This document shows, in pieces, positions 24,405 to 31,504 of a stretch of 40,168 bases of DNA; within the stretch, counting starts at the first letter, position 1, and each line of letters begins with the position of its first letter. The stretch spans positions 1 through 40,168 of the forward strand of contig QXXC01000036.1 of assembly GCA_009911305.1 (NCBI GenBank), read 5' to 3'. The translations under genes and the position numbers were made by a program. Origin of the DNA: Clostridiaceae bacterium (GTDB lineage: Bacteria > Bacillota > Clostridia > Lachnospirales > Lachnospiraceae). The notes beneath the pieces were generated by a model. That model had not been told where the DNA came from and searched no databases. It was given only the letters and a program-made list of their open reading frames with translations.

Positions 24405-25250
24405 ATGGAATTGATTGATTTGCACGTGCATTCCGACGCTTCGGACGGAACGCTCGCTCCCGCCGCCGTCACGGCCCTCGCGCTTGAGACAGGCCTTTCG
24501 GCCTATGCCCTCACGGATCACGATACCACGGACGGCGTCAGGGAGGCCGTGGACGCAGCGAAGCACACGCCCCTGGAAGTCATCCCCGGCACAGAGCTCT
24601 CGGCTCTCTATGAGGGATGTGAGATCCATATCCTGGGCCTGTATGTAAATCCTGAGTCCCGGACGCTCCGGGAGGCCCTGGGGCAGCTCCGGGCAGACCG
24701 CGCACGGCGCAATGACGAGATACTCGCCCTCTTTCAGAGGGACGGCTTTCCCCTCACACAAGGGGATCTGGAGCAGGGCGCTCCGGGCCAGGTCATCACA
24801 AGGGCCCATTTTGCCAGGGCTCTTGTCAAAAAGGGCTGCGTCTCCAGCATGGATCAGGCCTTTCACCGCTATCTCGACCACGGAAAAAAATACTGCCCTC
24901 AGAAAAAGGCATTTGATCCAGACAAGGCCATCCGCCTGATCCGGAAGGCCGGCGGCTTCCCCGCCCTGGCGCATCCCGTCCAGTACCGGCTCGGCTGGAA
25001 CAAAACACAGGCCATGATACAAGAGCTTAAGGAAATGGGGCTCATGGGGATCGAGGTATACTATTCCTCCCACACCCAGAACGACAGCCTGCGGCTTAAG
25101 GAGCTGTGCCGGCGCTTTGGCCTGCTCCCCACAGGCGGCTCGGATTTCCACGGAAGCAATAAGCCGGGCATCTGCCTTGGACGGGGACGGGGCGGCCTGC
25201 GCGTAAGCGCCCTGCTTTTAGAGGATATCCGAAAAAGCGCCGGGCCCTGA
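24405..25250 (+). CDS. PHP-domain phosphoesterase (RNase AM/nucleoside 3',5'-bisphosphate phosphatase type)
   Basis: A 281-residue PHP protein. The metal motif HVHSD is at residues 7-11, TDHDT at 38-42, and PGTEL with E64. Later ligands are in ALAHPVQY and the terminal GGSDFHGSNK. Members such as YciV/TrpH hydrolyse 3',5'-bisphosphonucleotides and 5' ends of small RNAs using a tri-metal site. All candidate metal residues look present. It lies 3 bp behind the FapA-like gene and ends in a strong hairpin facing the tetrapyrrole operon. Histidinol phosphatase is a less likely alternative because of the length and YciV-like motif spacing. Confidence 0.83.
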   Translation: MELIDLHVHSDASDGTLAPAAVTALALETGLSAYALTDHDTTDGVREAVDAAKHTPLEVIPGTELSALYEGCEIHILGLYVNPESRTLREALGQLRADRARRNDEILALFQRDGFPLTQGDLEQGAPGQVITRAHFARALVKKGCVSSMDQAFHRYLDHGKKYCPQKKAFDPDKAIRLIRKAGGFPALAHPVQYRLGWNKTQAMIQELKEMGLMGIEVYYSSHTQNDSLRLKELCRRFGLLPTGGSDFHGSNKPGICLGRGRGGLRVSALLLEDIRKSAGP

Positions 25251-25255
25251 ATCCA

Positions 25256-25314
25256 TCCATCCGCCGTTGTCATCCCCGCAGCCTTTGCAGGCGGATGACA
25301 CGGCGGACGGATCC
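25256..25314. terminator. Long bidirectional hairpin between convergent operons
   Basis: TCCGCCGTTGTCATCC on the left pairs with GGATGACACGGCGGA on the right with a single bulge, and the stem can extend inward. It fills the gap between the PHP stop (25250) and the cobA-hemD stop (25325). It has no U-tract, so it probably acts as a shared 3'-end/stability structure. Confidence 0.55.
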
Positions 25315-25324
25315 GGACGTTCTG

Positions 25325-26857
25325 TCAGAGTCCTTTCCGGCAAAACCGCTCCTTTATACATGCTGTCATGCTCTCCACTCCGGGAACCTCGCTGCAGACA
25401 GCCTCCATGCCGGCCGCTTTCGCGGCCCTGGCGGTCTCTTCTCCGATGCACACAGCCGTAAATCCTCTGGCAGTCCCTTCTGTCATTTCCAAAAACCCTC
25501 TCACCGTGGAAGCGCTCGTAAAGGTCACAAAATCTACCCGTCCCTCTCTTAAAAGAGCGCAGGCGCGTTCCAGAACGGGCGGCGTCGGCGCGGTGCGGGT
25601 GTCGTAGAGCGCCGCGTCCTCATATGCCAGTCCGCCGTGTGTAAGCGCCTCAGTAAGCGCCTCAGAGCCCTCTCCCGCCCGCAAAAGCAGGATGCGGCTC
25701 CCGGGGGACGCCTCTTTGCAGAGCCCCTCGCCCAGATCGCGCGCATAATAACAGGACGGCATATAATCCGGAAAAATCCCCCGTTTCTCAAATTCCTCTC
25801 CCGTCGCGGGCCCGATCACCGCGATCCGCCTTCCGTTTAACACCCGCAGATCCATCCGCCGCTCCCTCATTTCATCAAAGAAATACGCCGCGCCGGAGGG
25901 GCTTGTAAACACCAGCCAGTCAAACTCCGAAAGCCTCAGAAGCACGCGGGAGAGCGCGGCCTTTTCCTGCTCCCCCCGCCTTCGTTTTGTCTGAATCGCA
26001 GGCAGGCTTAAGACCTCCGCGCCGTCCGCCCGCAAAAGAGACGCCATCCGGTCTGCGCGGCCGCGCGGCCGGGTCACGATAATCCTCGCCCCGTGCAGAG
26101 GGCGCGCCTCCGCCCATGCGCACGCCTTCCTCATCGCACAGGCCTCTCCCACGGCCAGGATCGCGGGCGCATGGATTCCGGCCCGCTCTGCGTCGCGGAC
26201 CACATGCTCCAGGGTGGAGATCACTGTTTTCTGAGAGGCCGTGGTTCCCTCCTGTATGAAGGCCGCCGGAACCGTCCGCTCCATGCCGGCCTGCAAAAGC
26301 CCCTGGCAGATGCGCTTTGCCTCGGAAACGCCCATCAGAAAAATATCGGTCCCCCCGGCCCGGACCAGGGCCTCATAATCTGTGGGATCCGCCTCCCCGT
26401 CCCTTCTGCGGCCCGTCATGACATGCAGGGAGGACGATACGCCCCGGTGAGTCGCCGGAATGCCCGCATAGGCCAGAACTGCTGTTGCTGAGGTGACGCC
26501 CGGCACAGCCTCAAAGGGAATCCCGGCCTCATGAAGCGCCCCGGCCTCCTCCCCGCCCCGGCCGAAGACAAAGGGATCGCCCCCCTTTAAGCGCACAACG
26601 GTTCCGCCGCGCCTCCCCTCCCTGCACAGGATTTCATTGATCTGTTCCTGGCTGCAGGAATGCCTGCCGCTTCGCTTTCCCACATCGATCCGCCGCGCCC
26701 CCTCCGGAATCCAGCCCAAAACCGCATCCCCGGCCAGAGCGTCATACACCACAACATCCGCCTCCCGCAAAACCGCAAGCCCCTTTACGCTCATCAGCCC
26801 CGGATCGCCGGGCCCGGCTCCTACCAGATAGACCTTCTCAGGATATTCCTTCCTCAT
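25325..26857 (-). CDS. cobA-hemD: Fused uroporphyrinogen-III C-methyltransferase / uroporphyrinogen-III synthase
   Basis: A 510-residue two-domain enzyme. Domain 1 (about 1-240) is CobA/SUMT: VYLVGAGPGDPGLMSVKGL at the start and VRLKGGDPFVFGRGGEE, with the SAM-binding region TDIFLMGVSEAKRI; it adds methyls at C2 and C7 of uroporphyrinogen III to give precorrin-2. Domain 2 (about 255-510) is HemD/UroS: GARIIVTRPRGRADRM, FDWLVFTSPSGAAYF and DFVTFTSASTVRGFL; it closes hydroxymethylbilane into uroporphyrinogen III. Fusion of the two is common in Clostridia. The start at 26857 (MRKEYP) is chosen over a GTG at 26866 because a GGAG lies at proper distance. Third gene of the operon with hemC and the precorrin-2 dehydrogenase, 82 bp behind hemC. 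Confidence 0.94.
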   Translation of the reverse strand: MRKEYPEKVYLVGAGPGDPGLMSVKGLAVLREADVVVYDALAGDAVLGWIPEGARRIDVGKRSGRHSCSQEQINEILCREGRRGGTVVRLKGGDPFVFGRGGEEAGALHEAGIPFEAVPGVTSATAVLAYAGIPATHRGVSSSLHVMTGRRRDGEADPTDYEALVRAGGTDIFLMGVSEAKRICQGLLQAGMERTVPAAFIQEGTTASQKTVISTLEHVVRDAERAGIHAPAILAVGEACAMRKACAWAEARPLHGARIIVTRPRGRADRMASLLRADGAEVLSLPAIQTKRRRGEQEKAALSRVLLRLSEFDWLVFTSPSGAAYFFDEMRERRMDLRVLNGRRIAVIGPATGEEFEKRGIFPDYMPSCYYARDLGEGLCKEASPGSRILLLRAGEGSEALTEALTHGGLAYEDAALYDTRTAPTPPVLERACALLREGRVDFVTFTSASTVRGFLEMTEGTARGFTAVCIGEETARAAKAAGMEAVCSEVPGVESMTACIKERFCRKGL

Positions 26858-26939
26858 ATTGCCCACTCTCCCGCTCTTCTATAAAATATTACAGGAAACG
26901 GCAGACATCGTCTTTCCGTTTCTTCCATCATCCATACGG

Positions 26940-27836
26940 TTATCCGTCATCCCGGGAAAGCAGCGCGGCCAGACGCCTTCCAAGCTCCTCCGCCTCCTCC
27001 CATGCGCCCTCAAGGCTCCCGGTCCTCCAGCGTCCCGTCTCCTCCTCATAATACAGCCCAAATAAGGTCATGCTCCTGTCCCCGGGAAGATCGCCCGCAG
27101 AGAGCACGGCCGCCGCCGCCGCCGGGGAAGAGCATCCCCCTCCCACGGCGCGCACAAAGGCCCGCTCCGCCTTTGCCATCACTCTTGATGCCGGGCAGTC
27201 CACTGCCTCCAGGACAAACGCATTCTCCCCCGCCCGCCCCTGAACGGCCAGGATCCCCTGTCCGGCTGCCGGAATCATCTCCTCAACTGTAAAATAGCGG
27301 GAAATCCGATCCGCGTACCCTATGCGTTTTAAGCCCGCGGCCGCCAGGATCAGGGCGTCAAACGCCCCGCTGTCCAGCTTTTGAAGCCTGGTCGCCAAGT
27401 TTCCCCTGCACATCTCAAATCTTGCGCCCGGGAACAGGATGCCCGCCTGAAGGCGGCGGCGTCTGCTGGAGGTCCCGATCACCGGATAAGGAGGAAGCGA
27501 GGATAAGCCCTTTCGCAGCACCAGGACGTCCCTGCGATCCTCCCGCTTGGAATACGCCAGGATCGGAAGCTCCTCTGACTCCTCCATCGGCATGTCCTTT
27601 AAGGAATGCACCGCCAAATCGCAGCGCCCTTCCCGCAGCGCCCGGTCAAGCTCTTTTACAAAAAGCCCCTTTCCGCCAATCTGCTCCAGAGAGCGGTCCA
27701 AAATTTTATCCCCGGTTGTCTTCATGGTCAGCAGGCTCAGCTCCGCCCCCGAAACCGTCCTTTTTATCTCCTCCATCACCAGCCTCGACTGTGCCACGGC
27801 AAGCGCGCTTTCCCGGCTTCCCACACGGATCTGCAT
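26940..27836 (-). CDS. hemC: Porphobilinogen deaminase (hydroxymethylbilane synthase)
   Basis: A 298-residue HemC, near the family norm of about 310. Active-site features seen: SRESALAVAQS near the N-terminus, KTTGDKI, HSLKDMP (catalytic Asp), GTSSRRR, RGNLATRLQKL, and the cofactor-anchoring Cys in GGGCSSP (about residue 235) that holds the dipyrromethane primer. It polymerises four porphobilinogens. The start is put at 27836, where AGAGGA lies 6 bases upstream; an ATG two codons earlier (27842) overlaps the previous stop as ATGA and is an alternative. Substrate supply genes (hemA, hemL, hemB) are not in this window. Confidence 0.94.
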   Translation of the reverse strand: MQIRVGSRESALAVAQSRLVMEEIKRTVSGAELSLLTMKTTGDKILDRSLEQIGGKGLFVKELDRALREGRCDLAVHSLKDMPMEESEELPILAYSKREDRRDVLVLRKGLSSLPPYPVIGTSSRRRRLQAGILFPGARFEMCRGNLATRLQKLDSGAFDALILAAAGLKRIGYADRISRYFTVEEMIPAAGQGILAVQGRAGENAFVLEAVDCPASRVMAKAERAFVRAVGGGCSSPAAAAAVLSAGDLPGDRSMTLFGLYYEEETGRWRTGSLEGAWEEAEELGRRLAALLSRDDG

Positions 27837-27838
27837 CT

Positions 27839-28330
27839 TCATTCCTCTGTATTCCTTTCTTCCTCTGACCCTTCCAAAAGCTCCCGCACCGCCTGCGCCG
27901 CCTTCGCGACCCCCGCGTGATCCCTTCCCTGTCCCGTGATCCCCACCGTCAGATCGCCCTTTCTCGCAATCCCGGGAAAATAAAAATCACACCGGCTCCG
28001 ATCGCCCGCAACATTCACAAGCGCGCCCATGTCCCGTCCGTCCGCCTCCGCCAGAGCGTCCGCCTCCCCGTCCCCGGTAGCGGCCAGCACCAGAAAAAAA
28101 GGGCCCATCTCAAGCGCCCGCGCGCGGCAGTCCTGATACGCCCCCCGCACCAGCGTCAGCCGCCCCTCTGCCGCCATGCGCACAATCTCCTCCCTGGCAT
28201 CCTCTGCCGCCACCACAAGCTCCGCCCCAAATTCCTCCAGCACGCGGATCCGACGCAGCGCCACGCCGCCGCCGCCCACAATCAGAACCCGACGCCTGCT
28301 CATATCCATAAAAAGCGGAAAATACGCCAT
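27839..28330 (-). CDS. Precorrin-2 dehydrogenase (Met8/SirC/CysG N-terminal type)
   Basis: A 163-residue protein with an NAD-binding Rossmann start (FPLFMDMSRRRVLIVGGGGV, glycine-rich loop at about residues 18-23) and the family block LVNVAGDRSRCDFYFPG. It oxidises precorrin-2 to sirohydrochlorin with NAD+. It is shorter than Met8p/CysG (about 200+) and ends before most of the C-terminal helical domain that chelates iron in bifunctional forms. It is therefore probably a dehydrogenase only, with insertion of Co or Fe left to a CbiK/CbiX elsewhere; this is inference. First gene of the operon, overlapping or abutting hemC, and likely supplying the cobalamin pathway encoded 2.5 kb away. Confidence 0.88.
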   Translation of the reverse strand: MAYFPLFMDMSRRRVLIVGGGGVALRRIRVLEEFGAELVVAAEDAREEIVRMAAEGRLTLVRGAYQDCRARALEMGPFFLVLAATGDGEADALAEADGRDMGALVNVAGDRSRCDFYFPGIARKGDLTVGITGQGRDHAGVAKAAQAVRELLEGSEEERNTEE

Positions 28331-28469
28331 ACCTCCCAGCTCCCTTCCTGCCCTGAATCACGGCATCCTTATTCATTTTGATACGGGAATACACATATTT
28401 TTAAACCAATCTCTGTTTTTTCCACATTCCGCGCCCGTATTTCCGGGATTTTTTTAGGAAATGTGATTC
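28331..28469. other. AT-richer gap upstream of two divergent genes
   Basis: Between the precorrin-2 dehydrogenase start and the promoter of the 78-residue protein gene. It must hold the promoter of the hem operon, but I could not pick clear -35/-10 boxes on the minus strand. No cobalamin riboswitch box or other structured leader was recognised. Confidence 0.4.
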
Positions 28470-28499
28470 TTGTATCCCCGGACTGTCCCATGATATAAT
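28470..28499 (+). promoter_or_regulatory. Promoter of the 78-residue small-protein gene
   Basis: TTGTAT (28470-28475), 18-bp spacer, perfect TATAAT (28494-28499). The leader to the ATG at 28577 is about 70 nt. Confidence 0.65.
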
Positions 28500-28576
28500 A
28501 CGAATTGTTAAAAGATTAACCTGTTTCGCCGGATTTTCCCGCGGCGAAGGGGCCTGAATGTAAGGAGGATATCAAA

Positions 28577-28813
28577 ATGAAAATACAGCATATCGAAGAT
28601 GTAGATAAATTTTTCAAGGTAGTGGATCAGTGCAGGGGAACCGTTGAGCTCGTCTCCTCAGAGGGCGACCGCATCAACTTAAAATCCAAGCTGTCGCAGT
28701 ATCTTTCCCTGGCGAACGTTTTCTCCAATGGATACATAAAAGAGCTGGAGCTGGTGGCCTACGACAAGGAAGACATCGACCGCCTGATCCAGTTCATGTA
28801 TCAGGGTGAATAA
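28577..28813 (+). CDS. Conserved small protein of unknown function (78 residues)
   Basis: A short acidic/hydrophobic protein starting MKIQHIEDVDKFFKVVDQC, with DRINLKSKLSQYLSLANVFS in the middle and YDKEDIDRLIQFMYQGE at the end. The start is secured by AAGGAGG 8 bases upstream, and the promoter is good. I recall similar proteins in Lachnospiraceae genomes, sometimes carrying the unsupported name polyA polymerase; nothing in the sequence supports that activity. No signal peptide or membrane segment; it is predicted mixed alpha/beta. It stands alone between the tetrapyrrole operon and the AI-2E-family gene. The last segment resembles a helix that could mediate protein contacts. Confidence 0.75.
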   Translation: MKIQHIEDVDKFFKVVDQCRGTVELVSSEGDRINLKSKLSQYLSLANVFSNGYIKELELVAYDKEDIDRLIQFMYQGE

Positions 28814-28814
28814 A

Positions 28815-28840
28815 CGGCCTCTGCCTTACCGGCAGGGCCG
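28815..28840 (+). terminator. Probable terminator of the 78-residue protein gene
   Basis: CGGCCTCTGCC, loop TTACC, GGCAGGGCCG pairs with one bulged base directly after the stop codon. Only a weak T-rich stretch (CCTTTTCCCTT) follows, so efficiency is uncertain. Confidence 0.5.
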
Positions 28841-29003
28841 GCCGATCCTTTTCCCTTAGACGGTTGAGTCAGACAAACGCCCTGTTTCCGCCCGTTTCTG
28901 TGAGCGGAGACAGTGGGCACGTCTGCTCAGCCGTCTTTTTTGCCGCCTCTCAGGCCGTTTCATCCCATCCGCTCTCAGCCCGTCTTTTGCCTCCCGCGCC
29001 GCC

Positions 29004-30164
29004 TCATTTTCCTGTCTGTGGAGCCGGCCTGGACGCTTTTTTCTTCAGACGCCGATCCGCATCCTCACGCACAAGGGCATACGCGACGGAGGCGAGGGGA
29101 ATGAACACCAGCATCCCCAGAATCCCCAGCATGCTTCCTCCGATGGATACCGCGGCCAGCACCCATATCGAGGGCAGGCCCACGGAATTTCCCACGACAT
29201 GCGGATAAATGAGGTTCCCCTCAATCTGCTGCAGGACGAAAAATACGATCACAAACCACACGGCCTGAACCGGGTTCACCACCAGCGTGAGAAACGTCCC
29301 CACCGCGCAGCCGATAAAGGCCCCAAACACCGGGATCAGCGCCGTAAATGCGATCAGAACGCCTATCAGCAGCGCATACGGAAGCTTTAAGAGGCTCAGC
29401 GCGATAAAAAACATGGTTCCGAGAATCACAGCCTCCATGCACTGCCCCGCCAGAAACTTAGAAAACGTCTGCTCCGCCATCCGTCCGATCCGGAGCCATT
29501 CATTCACGGTCCGCTCCGGAAAATAGGCATAAAACAGCTTCTTGAACTGCCTGGCAAGCCTCTCCTTCTGGAGGAGAATGTAGATGGCAAAAATAAACGC
29601 GATGCCAAAGGCTGTCAGGCCGCTGGCAATCGAGGCCGCCGCATTAAACGCCGAGGAGAGCACGCTGCCCGCCCCTGTGGTGACAAAGCCGCCGATCTGC
29701 TCCAGCATGGATTTCCAGTTAATCTCCTCCCACATGACGGAGATAAACTCCAGGATCTCCGGCTCACGCGCGAATTTCTCCTCCAGAAACACCTGCAGGT
29801 TCAGAAAAAACTGCGGAATCATTTCCCCCAGGCTCCGAAAGGTATCCGCAAGCTCCGGGTACAAAAGAAAAAACACGATCCCCAGCGCAAACGACACGAA
29901 AGCCAGGGTGATGACAAGGCTGAGCGGCCGTTTAAAGCTCCCTTCCCGCGCGGCCTTCCCGCCTGAAAGCAGGCTCTCAATGAACCGCATGGGCACATTC
30001 AGCACAAAGGCAATCGCCGCCCCGCACAAAAACGGGGCCAGAAGGCCAAACGCCCATAAAAAAGCGGCGAGCGCCCGCTCCGGCTTAAGCGCCAGCGCCA
30101 GCAGCACAATCGTATAAAAAATCAGCAGCATAAGCCGTTTCATATTATTCCTGTCTAAAATCAT
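29004..30164 (-). CDS. AI-2E-family transporter (PerM/YdiK/TqsA type)
   Basis: A 386-residue membrane protein with about 7-8 hydrophobic segments. The layout is that of the AI-2E family (PF01594): two N-terminal helices (LMLLIFYTIVLLALA, FGLLAPFLCGAAIAFVLN), a soluble helical middle (EMIPQFFLNLQVFLEEKFA) and C-terminal helices including LIGVLIAFTALIPVFGAFIG and EGNLIYPHVVGNSVGLPSIW, the strongest family motif. Members include TqsA (AI-2 export) and Na+/H+ antiporters, so the cargo is unknown. The start at 30164 (MILDRN) has AGGGAG 6 bases upstream; the longer frame to 30233 crosses the promoter. Monocistronic, divergent from the Cys/Gly-rich gene. Confidence 0.87.
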   Translation of the reverse strand: MILDRNNMKRLMLLIFYTIVLLALALKPERALAAFLWAFGLLAPFLCGAAIAFVLNVPMRFIESLLSGGKAAREGSFKRPLSLVITLAFVSFALGIVFFLLYPELADTFRSLGEMIPQFFLNLQVFLEEKFAREPEILEFISVMWEEINWKSMLEQIGGFVTTGAGSVLSSAFNAAASIASGLTAFGIAFIFAIYILLQKERLARQFKKLFYAYFPERTVNEWLRIGRMAEQTFSKFLAGQCMEAVILGTMFFIALSLLKLPYALLIGVLIAFTALIPVFGAFIGCAVGTFLTLVVNPVQAVWFVIVFFVLQQIEGNLIYPHVVGNSVGLPSIWVLAAVSIGGSMLGILGMLVFIPLASVAYALVREDADRRLKKKASRPAPQTGK

Positions 30165-30209
30165 GTAAACTCCCTTTCTGCATGTATTATGGGATGCGCC
30201 CATCCTCCC

Positions 30210-30237
30210 ATTATACACGATTCTCCCTGACATTCAA
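30210..30237 (-). promoter_or_regulatory. Promoter of the AI-2E-family gene
   Basis: On the minus strand TTGAAT (30232-30237), 16-bp spacer, TATAAT (30210-30215); the start codon follows 45 bp later. Confidence 0.65.
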
Positions 30238-30271
30238 TCCGCATTCTGCCAAAATAATAAAAAATAAGGAA

Positions 30272-30298
30272 ACAGTGGCAAGCAGGCGGGCATATGAT
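30272..30298 (+). promoter_or_regulatory. Possible sporulation (sigma-K-like) promoter of the Cys/Gly-rich gene
   Basis: AC (30272-30273) and CATATGATG (30291 onward) are spaced by 17 bp. This resembles the sigma-K pattern AC-(16-17)-CATAnnnTA except for the last base. The predicted start would fall just before the GGAGG ribosome site at about 30317. No good sigma-A pair is visible in the same stretch. A tentative call. Confidence 0.3.
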
Positions 30299-30329
30299 GG
30301 AGTGTAAAGAAAATCTGGAGGAACTGAAT

Positions 30330-30596
30330 ATGAGTGATGTAGCGGCAACAAATTGCGGATGCGGATGTGAGACAAATGGAGGCGGCTGCGGCTGCAATAT
30401 GATTTTCCTTGTTCTCATCTTACTTTGCTGCGGCGGATTCGGCGGTGGATGCAGCGGCGGATGCTTTGAACATAACTGCGGCTGCAACTGTGGATGCGGC
30501 GGCGGTGGATTCGGGGGCGGCTGCGACTGGCTCATCTGGATCATCATCCTGTGCTGCTGCTGCGGCAACGGCGGCGGCGGCGGATTCTGCTGCTAA
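30330..30596 (+). CDS. Cys/Gly-rich small membrane-associated protein
   Basis: An 88-residue protein of extreme composition: by my count 28 Gly and 20 Cys. It is organised as alternating blocks: a Cys-Gly cluster (NCGCGCETNGGGCGC), a hydrophobic stretch (MIFLVLILLCC), a second larger Cys-Gly block (GGGCSGGC, NCGCNCGCGGGGFGGGC), a second hydrophobic stretch (WLIWIIILCCCC) and a GNGGGGGFCC tail. The start at 30330 (MSDVAATNCG) is preceded by GGAGG at 8 bases; the frame also allows 30294. Clostridial genomes carry similar genes, sometimes named chorion class high-cysteine protein. The composition could suit metal binding, disulphide cross-linking or a spore-coat role. Function is unknown. A strong terminator follows 11 bp after the stop. 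Confidence 0.8.
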   Translation: MSDVAATNCGCGCETNGGGCGCNMIFLVLILLCCGGFGGGCSGGCFEHNCGCNCGCGGGGFGGGCDWLIWIIILCCCCGNGGGGGFCC

Positions 30597-30606
30597 AGCG
30601 TGTTTG

Positions 30607-30638
30607 AAAAAAGGATCCCCGTCGCGGGATCCTTTTTT
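30607..30638 (+). terminator. Bidirectional rho-independent terminator after the Cys/Gly-rich gene
   Basis: Six A, GGATCCC, loop CGTCGC, GGGATCC, six T: a 7-bp GC stem extended by A-T pairs, symmetrical and so usable from both strands. It starts 11 bases after the stop codon and touches the left end of the palindromic element. Confidence 0.9.
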
Positions 30639-30801
30639 AGAGCGTGTTTGAAAAATGCTTTCTGCCAGATGTGCGTTCCACTTTGTGGGAGATTTGGGCC
30701 AAATGAACGCGGCGCAGTGGGCTGCGTTAAGTGAATTTGGCACAAATATGCCGCAAAGTGGGGCGTGCAGATGGCGGGAATGATTTTTCAAACACGCTCT
30801 A
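30638..30801. mobile_element. 164-bp palindromic element with 19-bp perfect terminal inverted repeats (MITE/REP-like)
   Basis: The left end TAGAGCGTGTTTGAAAAAT (30638-30656) is the exact reverse complement of the right end (30783-30801). Inside, the two arms keep pairing imperfectly: CTGCCA/TGGCGG, CCACTTTGTGG with CCGCAAAGTGG, and ATTTGGGCCAAAT with ATTTGGCACAAAT. The whole element can therefore fold into one long hairpin. It has no coding capacity. It sits between the terminator of the Cys/Gly-rich gene and the cbiC stop (30806), as many non-autonomous MITEs do at convergent 3' ends. No transposase for it is in the window. Confidence 0.75.
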
Positions 30802-30805
30802 GAGG

Positions 30806-31465
30806 TCATTTCCTGCAAATCTGATATAAAAGCGCATTGCACACCGCCGCCGCCACCGCGCTCCCGCCCTTTCGCCCCATTGCCACAATATACGGCGTAT
30901 GTGTAAGGGACGCGATCCGTTCCTTGGCCGCCTCCACGTTCACAAATCCCACCGGAACCCCGATGATCAGCTTCGGGGAAAGCGTCCCTTCTTCCACCAG
31001 CTCATAGAGCCGCAAAAGAGCCGTCGGCGCATTCCCAATCGCGAAAATACAGTCCCTTCCAAGCCCCGCCGCCTTATCCATCGCAGCGCGCGCCCGGGTT
31101 GTTCCCGTCCGCCTGGCCTGCTCAGCCACATCCCCGTCTGCCATAAAACAGTAAAGCTCCCCTCCCAGGGCCTCCAGCGAACGCCGGTTAATCCCGGCCC
31201 TGGCCATATTCGTGTCCGTGACAATACACGCCCCGCCCCGAAGCGCATCCAGGGCCTTCCTCACCGCCCCGTCCGAGAAAATCAGGTGGTCTGCAAAATC
31301 AAAATCCGCTGTCGTGTGGATCACGCGTTTAACCACCAGCTCTTCCTCCGGCGAAACCGGTCTTCCTCCCCGGGCCGCCAGCTCCTGCGTGATGATCTCC
31401 ATGCTGCGCGCCTCGATCTCCGAAGGTGAAAGCTCCTCCACGCGCCTCATGCCTCTTTCTGTCAT
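30806..31465 (-). CDS. cbiC: Precorrin-8X / cobalt-precorrin-8 methylmutase
   Basis: A 219-residue CbiC/CobH. The catalytic His lies in VKRVIHTTADFDF (H50), followed by GGACIVTDTNMARAGIN and, near the C-terminus, AIGNAPTALLRLYEL and IIGVPVGFVNVEAAKE, all family-typical. It moves a methyl from C11 to C12 to form (cobalt-)hydrogenobyrinate in the anaerobic route. Length is normal. AAGGA lies 8 bases before the ATG. It is the last gene of the long minus-strand cobalamin operon, 39 bp behind cbiP. The palindromic element begins 5 bp after its stop. Confidence 0.94.
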   Translation of the reverse strand: MTERGMRRVEELSPSEIEARSMEIITQELAARGGRPVSPEEELVVKRVIHTTADFDFADHLIFSDGAVRKALDALRGGACIVTDTNMARAGINRRSLEALGGELYCFMADGDVAEQARRTGTTRARAAMDKAAGLGRDCIFAIGNAPTALLRLYELVEEGTLSPKLIIGVPVGFVNVEAAKERIASLTHTPYIVAMGRKGGSAVAAAVCNALLYQICRK

Positions 31466-31504
31466 ATATGCCGTCCTTTCCCGGCTGCCGCCGCAGCCGC
31501 GCCT

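Noticed and set aside
23508..25151. 547-codon open frame on the minus strand
   Set aside because: It lies antisense across the FapA-like and PHP genes, both of which have clear family motifs and ribosome sites; it has no motif or RBS of its own and reflects GC-rich codon bias.
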